A stretch of DNA of 64,000 bases, from positions 13,826,001 to 13,890,000 of the forward strand of contig NC_065872.1 in assembly GCF_933775445.1 (NCBI RefSeq). Reading direction: 5' to 3'. Below are positions 21,927 through 34,935 of this stretch, one piece after another; the first letter of the stretch is position 1, and each line of letters begins with the position of its first letter. Both the position numbers and the translations under genes were made by a program. The notes beneath the pieces were generated by a model that was not told the origin of the DNA, ran no database searches, and saw only the letters and a list, made by a program, of their open reading frames with translations. This DNA is from Argentina anserina. Lineage: Eukaryota > Streptophyta > Magnoliopsida > Rosales > Rosaceae.

Positions 21927-24313
21927 CACTACCAGAAATAATGACTTAGACGACGATAACATTTTGTCACCTAAAACTCTATTATTGTCGTCTTAAGTCA
22001 TTAGGCGACAAAAATGTTGTCATCTAAGTTCCGTCAACTTAGCGTTGTCACTTAAGTACTTAGATGACAACATTTTGTCTTTCGTCACCTAAGTACAACG
22101 TAAGACGACAAAATTACTCTTGTCGCCTGATAAATAAAACGACAAATGTAAATAGTTAAACGACGAATATAATTCGTCGCCTTAGTTAATGAATTTTATT
22201 AATATCTGAATTTAATTGTTATATGAATGATTTTGTTTTTTTTTCTATTATTGCTTTATACTGTTTTTTAAATATTAATTAGTAAATATTAATATGTGGT
22301 TAATCAAATTATTTGGTACATTAATTAAGTTTCATTAGTCTTAATTGCCTTAATCAACCGCCACCTAAACTGTCACAACTCACCACCACATCGACTTCCC
22401 ACCATTGAAACCATTACTACCACCACCGCGCCACCACCACAACCAAGCAATGGCAAAACGGCCTACTGCCTCCCTCCCCTTCTTCTTCAAAATCCTAAAA
22501 CGACCACCATTTACACAGCGGAGCTCACACTAGATTACCAACACCACCACTAACTATCCGAGCTCGACGATAACCTAGATCCCAAATACACCAATTAATT
22601 TTAGAGCCACCAAAAGCCCATCCAAAACCCCAAGTTTTTGAAACTCTTTGATTCCTTACCTGGGTATTAGGATTAGTCGATGAATACGATGAGTGGGGCG
22701 ATGAATGGTGACAAATATGTGTTGATTGTGGCGGTGCCGGAAGCTCTTGATTCGGAATAGTGGGTTTTGGGATCTAAATGGAGAAAAGATTGGGAAAGAA
22801 GGAGGAAGAAGAGGAGATCTGTGTGTTTCTGTGATTATAATGGAGGAGTAAAGAAGAGAGGAGATTAATGAGATAGATCTAGTTTATGTCAATTATAATG
22901 GAGGAGGAAGGAGATGGAATTTGGTTGTGTGGGTGAGTATGGAACGTTAGATCTGGGATCATCCAACGGCTTACATTATTGATCCACACCATGTCTTTTA
23001 ATTGGAGAGCAATCTGCACCTTTGTTTTATTTTATTTTTCGATTAAAAGACCTTTATTTGATTTCTACACTAAGATTTCAGTTTCATTTTGTTTTCATAT
23101 ATTCTGATCGATTGGGGAAAGCAGGGACTTCACGTATAATGAATATACTATATATGTATGTATATATATATATCCAATTACTATGACTATTTTCAAAATT
23201 TCCTACCTTATATATGTGTTTAAATATACTAAATTGAATACTAACGGAAAGAAATAAAATTGACATTCTTAATATATCCAAATTTCTAAATCAGTGTTAG
23301 TGGGAAAGCAATAAAATGTTCCGAAATAATAACGCTATACGTCAATCAAATACATTTACAATGTAAATTTCCTTATTAATTGATGCATATGTAGGATTTT
23401 CTTTTAATAGCCTTAAATTTAAGAATTAATAGAAATAGTCTTTTTTATAGGGGATATGGATATGAGATTAATCTTAAATTTAAAAGTTTACCGTATAAAT
23501 TTATCATAATTTATCTTAATTTTCTTTGAACATCAATGGAATAAAATAACGGCAGGGACTTCACATTTAATGAATATACTATGTATATATATATATATAT
23601 ATCCAATTACTATGACTATTTGCAAAATTTTCTAACTTATATATGTGTTTAAATATGCTAAATCGAATACTAATGGAAAGATATAAAATTGACCTTCTTA
23701 ATATATAAAAATATCTAAATCAGTGTTAATGGGAATGCAATAAAATGTTCCCTAATAATACTCTATAGGTATCTATCAAATACATTTATAATGTAAATTT
23801 CCTTATCAATTGATGCATATTTAGGATTTTCTATTAATAGCCTTAAATTTAAGAAGTAATAGAAATAGTCTTTTTTTATAGGGGATATGGATCTGAGATT
23901 AATCTTAAATTTCAAAGTTTACCATATAAATTTATCATACTTTATCTTAATTGTCTTTGAACATCAATGGAATGCAATAATATGTTCCCTATTACATTTT
24001 GTGTCACTTTTGTTTTCTTTTCAATATATATTTAAATTTTGTTTCGTCATCTAAACTACAATTTTCGTGACTTTAGTGAACACTTAAACAACGAAATGTT
24101 ATTTCGTCATCCAAGCTCTAACTTAGGTGACAAATTTATGATTTGTCATCTAAGTACTCACTATGATGACTAAAAAATGTGTTTGTCGTCTAAATTGGCA
24201 CTAAGACGACAAAACAATTACTTAAGTGATAAAAATTTATTTCGTTGTCTTTGTTCGACTTAGGCGACAAAATTTTTTTGGTGTTGTCAGCTAAATGCTT
24301 ATTTCTGGTAGTG
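21927..24313. mobile_element. non-autonomous CACTA (En/Spm) transposon, 2387 bp
   Basis: Ends are CACTACCAGAAATAA on the left and its inverse TTATTTCTGGTAGTG on the right. A 3-bp duplication CAC flanks both sides (21924-21926, 24314-24316). Subterminal regions (about 21940-22200 and 24040-24300) are packed with short repeats in both orientations, such as GACGACAAA, CTTAGGCGAC and TTTGTCGTC, as in CACTA elements where the element's own protein binds. No transposase frame is present, so it needs proteins from elsewhere. Confidence 0.92.
23121..23985 (+). repeat. 431-bp tandem duplication inside the CACTA element
   Basis: GCAGGGACTTCAC at 23121 and again at 23552 open two copies that agree closely over about 430 bp, down to TTTGAACATCAATGGAAT (23525 and 23957). 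A few substitutions and different lengths of a TA microsatellite separate them. The duplication arose inside the element after or around its insertion. Confidence 0.9.
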
Positions 24314-24316
24314 CAC

Positions 24317-26084
24317 ACGCATCAATTTAAAAAAATCAGGCCAAATTAAGTGAAAGTTAAAAGCAGCTTGGGTAATTTATTGGCATTAGCTAACCTCAGC
24401 TGGCCTTGTTAGTTTTTCTTGTTTCTAAGCAACTTCTCTAATTCTTGTTCTTGGACCATAACTTTATACCCCTCTGTATTGAATTATTAGAGTAATAATA
24501 AAGTAAGCTTGTTGCTATATTCCAGAAAAGTAGATCCACTACCGACACTCCTTAGTAACATCTCCGGTCATAAATTTCCTGCTAGCCATCGATCTAGACC
24601 CACTCATAAGTCACATTCTACCATCCTTTGAAACAATGAGGCTATTACCATGATTGATAATTCTAGTGAAATCAGAGAACCTTTGTCATTATTCATAATA
24701 ATTTGCAAATTGTGACTGAGCAATTTCACTATTCAAATCTATCATCAAACGATTACTATCGGTTTTCTAAAGTTTTAGGTGCTAATCGGTATAGGACGTT
24801 AAATTCAAAGTGAATGCAAACGACATTTCCATGAGATGATGCACTTATCATCAACTTCAATGCGATCAACACACTCTTAATAGTCATCGCAATTCATCAT
24901 ATATCATCCAGGATCGGATAAGGTTAGATTGGAAAACCATCACGGCATTACCTAAAATCAGATTCATCAATCAATTGTGATCAACTAATTAATAACATTA
25001 AAGAGTAAAGCAAAGGAGTATAAAAGCGTACCAAAGAAGCGCGTAACAATCCCGATGTCGTTCAAAACGGAAAGCCGAATTCTATATCCATCTTTGACAG
25101 GTCGGAAAATTAAAAAAAAAACATTTAATCACGAAAATGAAGAAAAACTCTAATTTGGTCGTTAATACTCTTTCCGACCAAATAAAACTGGTCATGCTCA
25201 ACCACGAGATGTGGTGTAGTAGTTTCTGACTGCGGCAACTCTTTGACCGGGCTTAAACGTGACATTGGTCAAGAGTTCGATCGTTGGCGGAGACATTACA
25301 CACCTCTTTGTTCCTAACTCGGCCACAATGGATCTGAGTTGGGGCATTTAGGACATTACTGTGGCCAAGGCATCCGGTTTCTGGACTACCGAGTTGTAAC
25401 AATTTCACATTGATCCCGTCAGAGATTAGTCCCATGCCGGAGGAATTACCTTCGGTGTGCAACAGTGTACCACCGTGCATCAGTGGGGGGTTTTTCTCCG
25501 CTCGGTTTGCATTTGGGCCCCACATAGGAAATGTATTGGAACTGGAAATCAAAAAAAAAATGGTCAAGCTCGTTCGGTACTAACCCTATCACAAATACTC
25601 TTTTCTGACCATTTTGATGGAAATAATAACCATTTATGACCAAAGTTACCGTCGGAAACTTCGTTATAAATGTCACTCTTTCCAACCAAAAAACACTCGT
25701 CGGAAATGATCGGGAATAATATTATTTCCAACTAAGTATTTCCGACCATACCGTTATTTAAATATTTATTTCTGACAATTTAGTTCCGACCCAGTGTTTT
25801 GTTGGAAAATCCTTTTTCCACTGACTTTCCGACATTATTGGAACTCTATTAATCATATGAATTTTCTATTTCCAAATTACAGTAAAATTTAATAATTATA
25901 TTGATCTCACTTTATTTCAAAGAAAATAAAGAAGAAAATAAATGCACAATGATGATTTAAACAAACAAAATTTCATTCATAACATCTTTACTAGTAGAAA
26001 TAATACAAGACTTTATCCTTAACATCCATAACAGTAGAAATAGTAAAGAAATATTAGTAAAACAAGAGCAACGAGTTTAGTCCC
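24317..26084. other. intergenic DNA; 25080-25850 resembles subterminal part of another CACTA-like element
   Basis: 24317-25080 shows nothing. From about 25080 to 25850 the words TTTCCGACC, GTCGGAAA, GACCAAA and relatives recur in both orientations, as in subterminal repeats of a CACTA-type transposon. Terminal CACTA repeats and target duplications were not found, so this is probably a fragment. Confidence 0.4.
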
Positions 26085-26087
26085 TTA

Positions 26088-26466
26088 GAGCATCTTTAGC
26101 AATGCTAGTCATATTTTAGTTAAATTTTAACCAAAATAGCTTAACAAACATTTTGGCTAGTCAATTTAGAAATACGTCTGCATCAGTTCTCTCTATTTTA
26201 GATTTATTTGAATTCAAAATTCAAAATATTCATTACATACCCAAAATGTATTTTAAATTTAATTGTAAATTATATATAATTTCATACAATGAATGTTTTA
26301 AATTCAAATGTTTTAAATATCGCTAGACAAATTTGTCAAGTGTGATAGCTCAAAATTAAAGCAAAATTATAATAGAGAGTCTGATGCAGCTCATATTTAT
26401 TGTAAAAAGCCAAACAGGTTCTCTCAAATAGCTAAAAAGTTATAATAGAGAGTGATAAAGATGCTC
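26088..26466. mobile_element. PIF/Harbinger (Tourist-like) MITE, 379 bp
   Basis: Starts GAGCATCTTTAGCAATGCT and ends GATAAAGATGCTC, an inverted repeat of GAGCATCTTTA with one mismatch. It is flanked by TTA on both sides (26085-26087 and 26467-26469). TTA duplication and the GAGCATCTxxAGCA terminus are typical of plant Tourist-like MITEs. No ORF. Confidence 0.88.
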
Positions 26467-26469
26467 TTA

Positions 26470-27738
26470 GAGGCTACATTGCCTCATATTAGATATTTCT
26501 AGATAACTATATATAGGTGATAAGCAAACATATAAGGTGTCTAACAACTACAGTCTACTAACTCCTAATCAAGGTGCACGCTTCTCTTCAGAATCTTCAT
26601 AAGTAGGTGAAATGATTGTGCCATTTGGAGGTGAACTTGAAGAAGCACCATGTAACACATAAATCCATGATAATAAGTACAAAATTTATAGCAACAGTTA
26701 TTTATTTAAACTTATGTTTACCTATGATAACAGAACACATTCCCCCTAAGAAAAAAACAGAAGACACACTAAGGGGGGCATTGATTTGCTAAAGTAGTTT
26801 CAAAATTCATAATGGGTAGCACACTAGCACACTAGATCTAAACTAATCAAATTTATAATGACTATGAGATTGAAGCACTTGCTTCCCATCAACTTAATTA
26901 CTCAATGACAACACGAACAGAGGAATACAAATACCCAATGACATTTCGGGTAAATCTACCTGTCGAGTTTGTTTTGAAGCTCCTTGCTGATAATCATTGT
27001 TAGAAGTTCAAATCCCAAGCTGATGGCATATTATGGAAAATGGTCACCAGCATCATTCTTTTCTAAATTAAACTGCTGACAACAATATATAAGAGAATAA
27101 CTCAGAGAAGTTGATACACTCCTGTTGCAAAAATGAACATACATAATTTATAAAGAGATCGAGCAGTGAAACTATCTTTTAGGACACTACTCAAACGAAA
27201 GCCTTATTTAGTGTTAGCTGACCATAACAACAATGCCGCGCAGCCATGGTTTCAAGCCCCATGTATATTCTATCATTCACTTCTATTCCCCATTCTTCTT
27301 TCTGGTCTAACCTGCATAGATCAAAATTCCTTTTTTCCCATTGTAGGATGAGTACACCAAAATTACATTTGATGGTGAAAATTTCGATAGTTACATCATA
27401 CTGACATACTTGGCAAAATATGGCATCTTATTGGAATTTATTTGGAGAAGAAATAAAGTTACCTTACACCAAAGAGATGCACCAGTACTAGCAGCTTTGT
27501 CTCTCTACTTGCTTGCTATTATGATCTTCCTGGCAAAGCACACAATTGACAATATGGAGATTCAAAATGGAAAACAGTACTACCTCAATTACGCCCCATC
27601 CAAAAGAGTAGCCACACTCTCATGATTACCAATTTACCATCCTCTTATATTTAGGAATTTGGTTGTTTTGCTCAAATTCGAGAAACCCGATATCATATCC
27701 TCTAGAAAAGAGGTGTACGTCCAACTCAACTATGAATC
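26470..27738. other. non-coding interval
   Basis: No domain-bearing ORF. Two short frames (about 27166-27351 and 27410-27625, +) have non-coding composition. No transposon ends seen. Confidence 0.5.
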
Positions 27739-28288
27739 CTCAAATTTAGGGGTGGCACTTCCGAACCGAAAAACCAAAAACCGAGCCGAAAAAAACAGAA
27801 TTGAAGCCGAAAAAAAACCGAACTGAATACAAACCGAACCGGAATTTAGAAAACTGAACCAAACCGAATCAAATAGTTTGGTTTCCGGTTTGGGCACATA
27901 AGAAACCGAACTGAACCGAAAACCGAACTATTCATAAAACAATGTCGTTTTACGTTTATCTTACCGAATATTTGATTTGATTAATGTGATTTTAGGTTTG
28001 TATCATATATAATTATATGTTTCTCTTTTGTAATGTTATATATGTATATATATGTAGGCCTATATATATATATATATGTTTCAAATAAGTTTGTTAAAAC
28101 AAACATATATATATATATAAGCGGATCTGTAATTACAAATCCGCCTCAATATAATATAAGAATAAATATTTTTACATATATATATATATAAGCAGTTTAG
28201 AATAATAAAATATTCTACATGCATATTTTATTAGGTTTAGAATGAAACTATCGCATTATGAAGCAACTATATGAAGAAAACTTCTTGG

Positions 28289-28676
28289 GATCGATCGACA
28301 CCGATCGATATGATCGGTATATATATTTAGTGACCCTGTAAAAATTTCATCAAATTCGGACCTCGTTTAACTGTCGGAATTTCCGGTAAACCGAAAAACA
28401 ACACTAATATGTCATAAGGGAAGACCCATTACCAAAATGCGAACACCGAAAGCCATTTGCATATCTGAAATCACCTATTTTTTGTCACTAATCATGTGCG
28501 GTTTCACCAAGGAAACCCATTTGGCAAAACCCCGGTCAATGAAGATTTTAATATGTCACAACGCTTCTTTTTTAGTTGACTGTTGGTACGAACGGTCAAA
28601 TCATGTCCAAAACGGACTAAATTTTTACGAAGTCACTAAATATATATATCGATCACATCTGCTGGTGTCGATCAAC
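28289..28676. repeat. foldback (MITE-like) unit 1 inside the hAT element
   Basis: The left arm GATCGATCGACACCGATCG with downstream TATATATATTTAGTGAC is mirrored at the right by GTCACTAAATATATATATCG with GGTGTCGATCAACC. The symmetry continues inward (AATTTCATCAAATTCGGACC versus GGACTAAATTTTTACG). A transcript could form a long hairpin. Confidence 0.75.
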
Positions 28677-28795
28677 CATATTTCGAACTAGAGTTGGCGA
28701 TCGCCTAAGTGTCCACTAATGTATCATAACCTTTATATTAGGTTTATAATAAAACTATCACAATATGAAGCGACTATATGAAGAAAACTTCTCAG

Positions 28796-29183
28796 AATTG
28801 ATTGACACCATCCAATGTGATCAGTATATATATTTAGTGATCATTTTAAAATTTCATCTAATTCGGATCTCGTTTAACCGTCGGAATTTCTGGTAAACCA
28901 AAAACAACACTTACTTGCCATAAGGGGGAACCTATTACCAAGATGCGAATGCGGAAAGTTGTTTACATATTTGAAATCACCTAATTTTTGTCATCGATCG
29001 TGCTTGGTAGCAACGAGGAAACTCATTTGGCAAAACCCCGGTTAATAGGGTTTTATTATGTGAAAACGTCTATTTTTTTGGTTGACCGTTGGTACGGGCG
29101 GTCAAACCATGTTCAAAACGAATGAAATTTTTACATGGTCCCTAAATATATATATCGATCACATCTATTGGTGTCGATCAACA
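28796..29183. repeat. foldback (MITE-like) unit 2 inside the hAT element
   Basis: A copy of unit 1 about 507 bp downstream in the same orientation, with common flanks (TTAGGTTTAGAATGAAAC versus TTAGGTTTATAATAAAAC). The whole segment was therefore duplicated, not inserted twice. The arms are more diverged than in unit 1. Confidence 0.75.
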
Positions 29184-29518
29184 TTATTTCGAAACTAAAA
29201 TTTATTTGTGACTTTTTTAAAGAATGTTTTATAATAATTATTTATAGTTTAAAACTCTTAAATTAGAGTATTATATTTTTTTCCTATACAAGCCCGCAAA
29301 AGCCCGTTGACGAGCCCTAGATTCAGTCAGATTTTTTTTTTCAAAAAAAAAAACCCGAAAAAACCGAACCGAAACGAACTGAATTGTTTCGGTTCAGTTT
29401 TCAGTTTGGTCTATTGGAGAACCGCAAAACGAACCGAACCGAAGTTTAATTTCAATTTGGTTTCCGATTTGAGCCCAAAACCGAACCGTTTGGGCCGAAT
29501 TCCACCCCTACTCAAATT

Positions 29519-30333
29519 GTTTCCCAGAGCACCTTTTTCCATTATCAAATCATATATATTGAGAGCTTTAGGAAATCTGCACAACAGTTTTGGTTTTTGT
29601 GGAAGAACAGACGGTTGTCTCCGCTCGTTTATGTTGAACATGGGTGAAGTTCCATTTAGTTGTTAAGAAAAACGACAACTGTATTAAATTAAAAGAAACG
29701 AAAATGCTGATTTTCGTTTTTTTTTTTCGATTCTATTGTTGTATGCGATGCGATTATATTAACATTGTGTCAACAAAGTATAATTTTTTTCATCGAAGTT
29801 CCTTTTAAAAAAATAAATAAATAAAGCAAGCTGGAATATGCAAATACACAACAACATCCATCGCATATTCTCATACAAGTGAATGGTACCAAACTGTCAC
29901 CAAACATTGGCTCGTTTGAACATTTTCAGTGAACTTAAAAGATTCATACGTATTGAAATAGAATCTACCAAAATTACAAAAGTCATCGATCATCAAAAAC
30001 TCCTTCTCATCCGATATTTGAATGTTTCAATCGAAAATTATTTTAAATAAAACAGATTATAATTGAAATTTTAATTATTTGAGTGTACCTATTAACTTAT
30101 GCGTCGAAGCAATATTGTAATTAATAAGAGAAAAAATGGGAAAGTAAAAGAGAACGAAAACGACACCGTATGAGGTGAGAGGGTCCGCATATAAGCCAAA
30201 CTCCACTGGCCGCGTTTATTTCACTCTCTAATAGCTCCCAGGACTCGGATAGAGGCCCCCCTAAAATCGAATCGAATCGGAACCCTAAAACAGCGAGGCA
30301 ACAAAAGAAGACGACCACGACTGAGCTCCGATC
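29519..30333 (+). promoter_or_regulatory. intergenic region with promoter of the ATP synthase 24 kDa subunit gene
   Basis: No gene seen. Close to the start codon lies a telo-box AACCCTAA (30281-30288), about 45 bp before the ATG, an element often found in promoters of plant housekeeping, ribosomal and mitochondrial genes. The element AAACGACACCGTA lies near 30157. The site of transcription start cannot be set. Confidence 0.45.
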
Positions 30334-33300
30334 ATGGCCTTCTCTTCCCGTCTCTTATCCAAGTCCAGACAGGTACGGATTTGCCTCACAAATTTAAACT
30401 CTTTAACATTTCAGATTCGTAACTAGTTGATTATCAATCCAGTAGCATAGTCACAGTTGTTGATTTGAGATTTGATTGATGATCTCATTAGGAAATTAGG
30501 GTTTGATTATCACAAGGCCAATGAATTGATTTCTTTTTGGGTGGTAATGTTACAGGTGTGCGGCAATGGAGTCGTTCTCCGGCAGGAGCGTGTTATTCCG
30601 GTCCGTCACTTCGCCGACGAAGCGAAGTCTCCTCCTCGCCCAGTTCTCAAGGGTGACGGTGAGCGCACATAGGCCTTCAATTTGTTTATCTGCATTCTGT
30701 TTTCGTTGTCGATTTTGTGGATTTATGTTAAACATTTTATTGGATTGTATGTTTTGGAATCTTACGGAGGTTTTTGATGTTTGTGGGGATAAAGAGATGC
30801 TGAAGAACATTTTTCTGGATGTCAAGAAGAAGTTTGAGGTTGCACTCGGCATACTGCGCACGGAGAAGATCACCATTGACCCCAAGGATCCAGCTGCTGT
30901 GTCTCAATACGCCAGGGTCATGAAGACTATAAGAGAGAAGTGAGTTTCTCCTTGCTTGTTTGTTTTATGTGCATCTGCGTAGTTGTGCTTAGGTAGTGTG
31001 ATTGGTAATGAAGACAGCTTTTAGTCTCTGTTCTGTTCCCTTTTTTGTATTATCTTGGACCATGCGTCTTTTGGGGCTAAAATTTTATGTCTGGGCAGTT
31101 TTATTATCTAATAGCGGTAGGGCACGGTATGTGTTAGTGGGAGCAAATACTCATAATCCCAAACTGCATAGCTCGGTTTCCAAAGTTTTCTATGTGTAGA
31201 AGTGCGGATACCTCTTTTCTTATGTGTGGTTATGTATTTTTGGTTTTGTTTGGTTGGACTTTGAATTTGACCAACATTTAGTTTTCTGAAATATTTTTAA
31301 CGTGGCCGGTAATGCATCTTGTATCCCGTAGGGCGGGCTTGCTCGATGAATCCGAACGTATCAAATATACTATTGAAGAACGCACACGAGATATCCCAGA
31401 TGTCAGAAGTTATTTTTTGGCACTGAAGGAGATTAGGATCAGGTATTTCCTATCTGTTCGTCAAGTGGTTGGATCTCTTGCAATATATCCCATCTGGTTA
31501 ATGAATTAATCTGTCCACTTTGCCTGATCATTACCTTTAAATGTTGCCCAATAATGTCTATGAAGTCTGACATTAGCTTTAAATGTGATGCTCTGTTGAA
31601 ACTGAGTGCAAGATTTTGGTCTTCATTAATGTGTACCCTTGATCTGAAGTTGTCAGCTTCTGATGAACTCTAGTAAATTATCATTCGGGGATTTTTTTAT
31701 GTTCACACATGTATATGTGTCATCTTTCCCTCCCTTCCTCTCTCGCACGCTCTCTGTCTCACTCTCTGCAGTGAACATACACGCACACTCCCATAACTAC
31801 ATTGCTTAATTCTTTGAGTTCTCTTTTCAGGAGAGGTCTCACTGATGAACTCGGTGCAGAGGCTATGATGGATGATGCATTGGAGAAAATTGAAAAGCAA
31901 CTGAAGAAACCTCTTTTGAGGTCAGATGAGAATGGAATGGCTCTTCTCCGGGCAGAGTTTGCCGTAATAAACAAAAAGTAGGTGCCATTTTCTTCTCTAT
32001 GTTTTATGAAATTTGAAAAAAAATGATGTTGTTAAGCTGGATTAACTTCCTCTATTGGTATCGTGTACTAGTGTGATTGATTTTTGTGTAGTTTACACTC
32101 AACCTAATAATCTTAACTAATGTACTGGAAATCAGTAATGCATTTGCCAGTCTAGAAGATTATATGAAGGTGGGCTTGTACTGTTGTTTCTTTGCTGAAT
32201 ATTATCTTGATGTGGTTATATTTAACTCCATACTCTAAACTTAAGTCGCTATCTTTTGGTTCAGAAAATAGACGGGGGCCTATATAGAATATAGCAGCAT
32301 TTGGTTGTAAAAATATCCATGAAATGATGATGTCCTTCGATTTTGTGACTTTTAATGCATTTTCTGTGTGGAGTTTTCCATCCACTCTCGATTTCTTCAC
32401 TCTAGTCTGGTCTAAATATTTGAGGTGCTGATACAGCAGATTACTAGTGTCTTACCACTTTAATTGATAAATCGTGAACCACTCATAAAACTTGCATCTT
32501 GGGTAGCTCTCCTCTATCTTGTTTGATGGAGCTGGTGGTTCATTGTTAATTCTTGGTGGATGAACCTCAATATACAACTAGAATATCTTGCCACAGGAAG
32601 TTAATAATTGTGCTGCACCAAAACTTGCATCTTCTATCTCTCCTCCATGCTGGTTGGATGGAGCTGAGTGGTTCATAATTAATTCTTGATTAGATGAATA
32701 TCTATGATTTTTTAAGGAACTTCCGAAATTCCAATGTATCTAATTTATTTTATTACTACAAAAATTCATGTAGAAATATTGGTTTTGTATCAATTTGGTT
32801 TCTTGACATGCTACTCTCTGCTGTTGACTCTGAAGTTAACATTGGATGTTGTCAGTTCTGCGGTTGGTGGATATTTATCAATTACCTTGCATTTTCAGGC
32901 TTGGAATTCGGCCTGAAGATCTACCAAAGTATGCAGAAGAACTAGAACTTAAGAAAGCCAAAGCACAACTGGAGGAACTTGAGAAGGAGGCTCTTGAGGC
33001 AATGGAAACTCAAGCAAAGAGGTAATCTATACACATCATTTCTACCCCTCTTTTGTCCATAAGTTTGTAGCTCATAACATTTAGGACAATGAGGGATATT
33101 TTTAATTAATATAATAATACCTATTAGATCAGTCCTTTTGTTCTGTTTCCGTGTGAGCATTCTTGGTCATTGGTAGATTGCTTGCATACTAGCGTAGCTT
33201 TCTTTTCTAATTCAGTCTAATTTGCAATTATTTGATACTTGCTTAAAACTGAGCATGGATAGATGGTGCAGATGGAAGTTTTGCTTTTGCATAACTAAAT

Positions 33301-33406
33301 ATCGTTACTCTTCTGAGTTCTCGTCTTTTTACCGTCTCTCAGGGAGGAATTTAAAGATGAGGCAATGGTTGAGGTAAAGTCTTTGGACATGCGGAACTTC
33401 ATGTAA
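30334..33406 (+). CDS. MGP1: mitochondrial ATP synthase 24 kDa subunit (MGP1-like)
   Basis: Seven exons: 30334-30372, 30556-30658, 30795-30939, 31332-31442, 31831-31977, 32899-33021 and 33343-33406. They join in frame to 243 residues and all introns are GT..AG. The product matches the plant-specific 24 kDa (FAd) subunit of mitochondrial F1Fo ATP synthase, encoded in Arabidopsis by At2g21870 and needed for male gametophyte function. Residues 1-40 are rich in Arg and Ser with few acids, as in a mitochondrial presequence. Diagnostic stretches are RGLTDELGAEAMM, KKPLLRSDENGM, LGIRPEDLPKY and the end VKSLDMRNFM. The C-terminal third is a charged coiled coil. The acceptor of exon 3 (GGATAAAG) is purine-rich and unusual, but the frame and the family alignment require it. 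Confidence 0.93.
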
Positions 33407-34935
33407 GGATGACATTGTTTCCAATTTCTTGTTTTGAGGTTCAACCCAATGATGTTAGATCTGGAAAACTGCCAACTATTATAGGGTATGGCGAACTTGC
33501 CCTCCTGTTTAATAAGGCCATATTGGTTTCAAATGCAGTTTTGTTCATTTATCCGATTATGTAATTTTCTGGTTTTGTTACGGTGCCAGGTTAATGCATT
33601 ATATAAGTCACTTGACCGTTACTCATCTCTCATCTCTGTATGCTTCATCCTTTCCAAACTTAATTAGAGTTCACTGGTACTATTCCATTGGAGCTATAGA
33701 AGTACACAATTGAAACAATGTGGAATTGCAAGAACACCTCAGACCTTGAAACCCAAGACAGCTGCCCCCCAGACACAATCCTTGAAACCCAAGTATAGAT
33801 TCATAAGGAAACAATGAAGACCGGTAGATTACCAATGTCAGTGGGCAAAATTACATCAGGTTTAGGAGCTTCATGGCCTAGATCTCACCTCAAATTGTAA
33901 TGCCAAGGCGAGATACAAATAGCTCTCATCTTCTTTGGTTCCGTTTTCCTAGTTTCCCCCGTGTTATGCGGTATGTTTTTAGGCAATGAATTTGCTGCTG
34001 ACTGCTATTTTTAGGCCGATAATTGGTCAAATGGTGTATCAGCATTGTTGATCTTACTTGAGGTTCAGAACTTCAGATGTAGATGGAAACACTGGTGGAA
34101 ACTGAATATGCCTCCTCAAATTTAATGATTGTTGCATGGTTGATGGCTTCAGAATTATTACTCACCTTAACCGATTTAAAAGTGGAGGAAGAAACACATT
34201 TGGCACCACTGTCTTAGACCCTGCAGACTGCAGTAATTCAGCTACTACTGTTTCTCAGAGCATTACTGAACGGAATTAATTGGCTGGCTGATACCTCCGA
34301 TGGAAGTTGATTTCTTTGTGCCCTTAAAAATACTGAACAGTACAGATATTAAAAAAAAAAAAACATTATGGATCGAAGGTCTAGCTTATTTTGGTTCTCT
34401 TTATTCCTGTTCTCTCAAACTCTTATCAATTAGCCACCATACTTCATCGTGGAGTGGGTAAGTAACTGAAGACGGTAAAGTCTAAATACTACATACTAAT
34501 GGCTTTAATACAATTTTTCATCACAGTTCCAACTAGGAAGAAGAACACCAAGATTTGTTCTGAACAAAACTGAAAGCAGATAACTTCAGAAACCAAATTC
34601 AAGTGTTTGAATAGGGCTAAATGCATCCAAAGCAAGAAAGAAAAATGTATGTTAATGCTGTGAATCTTGTTGCTTTGCACCTGTTTTTCAGTTTTCAGAT
34701 GCATTACAGTTTGAGAGGACCTTATAAAGTCGCAAAAAACAGTAAGGCTAAAACACAGGTTTTTCAATTTCATACATATATCATTGTTGCACTTACGGTT
34801 AAATAATCGTTCATTCATGAACGTACGTTTCACAAATCAATAACTTCGATTGAATCATAAATTTCTATCTACAAAATGTTGTCTAGTCCGTGGCTTGCTT
34901 AATTATTCCCTCAGGATAAATATATGCTTGATAAT
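33407..34935. other. intergenic interval, no gene seen
   Basis: The left part should contain the 3' UTR of the ATP synthase gene. The right part should hold that of the convergent secreted-protein gene. An A12 run sits near 34350. No transposon ends recognised. Confidence 0.5.

Larger units (their letters stand above)
27747..29510. mobile_element. non-autonomous hAT transposon, 1764 bp
   Basis: A perfect 8-bp duplication CTCAAATT (27739-27746 and 29511-29518) flanks ends TAGGGGTGG and CCACCCCTA, as in hAT elements. Both ends carry dense subterminal repeats of ACCGAACC and its inverse (27770-27940 and 29345-29500). No transposase frame is present. The interior holds two related foldback units. 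Confidence 0.93.
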
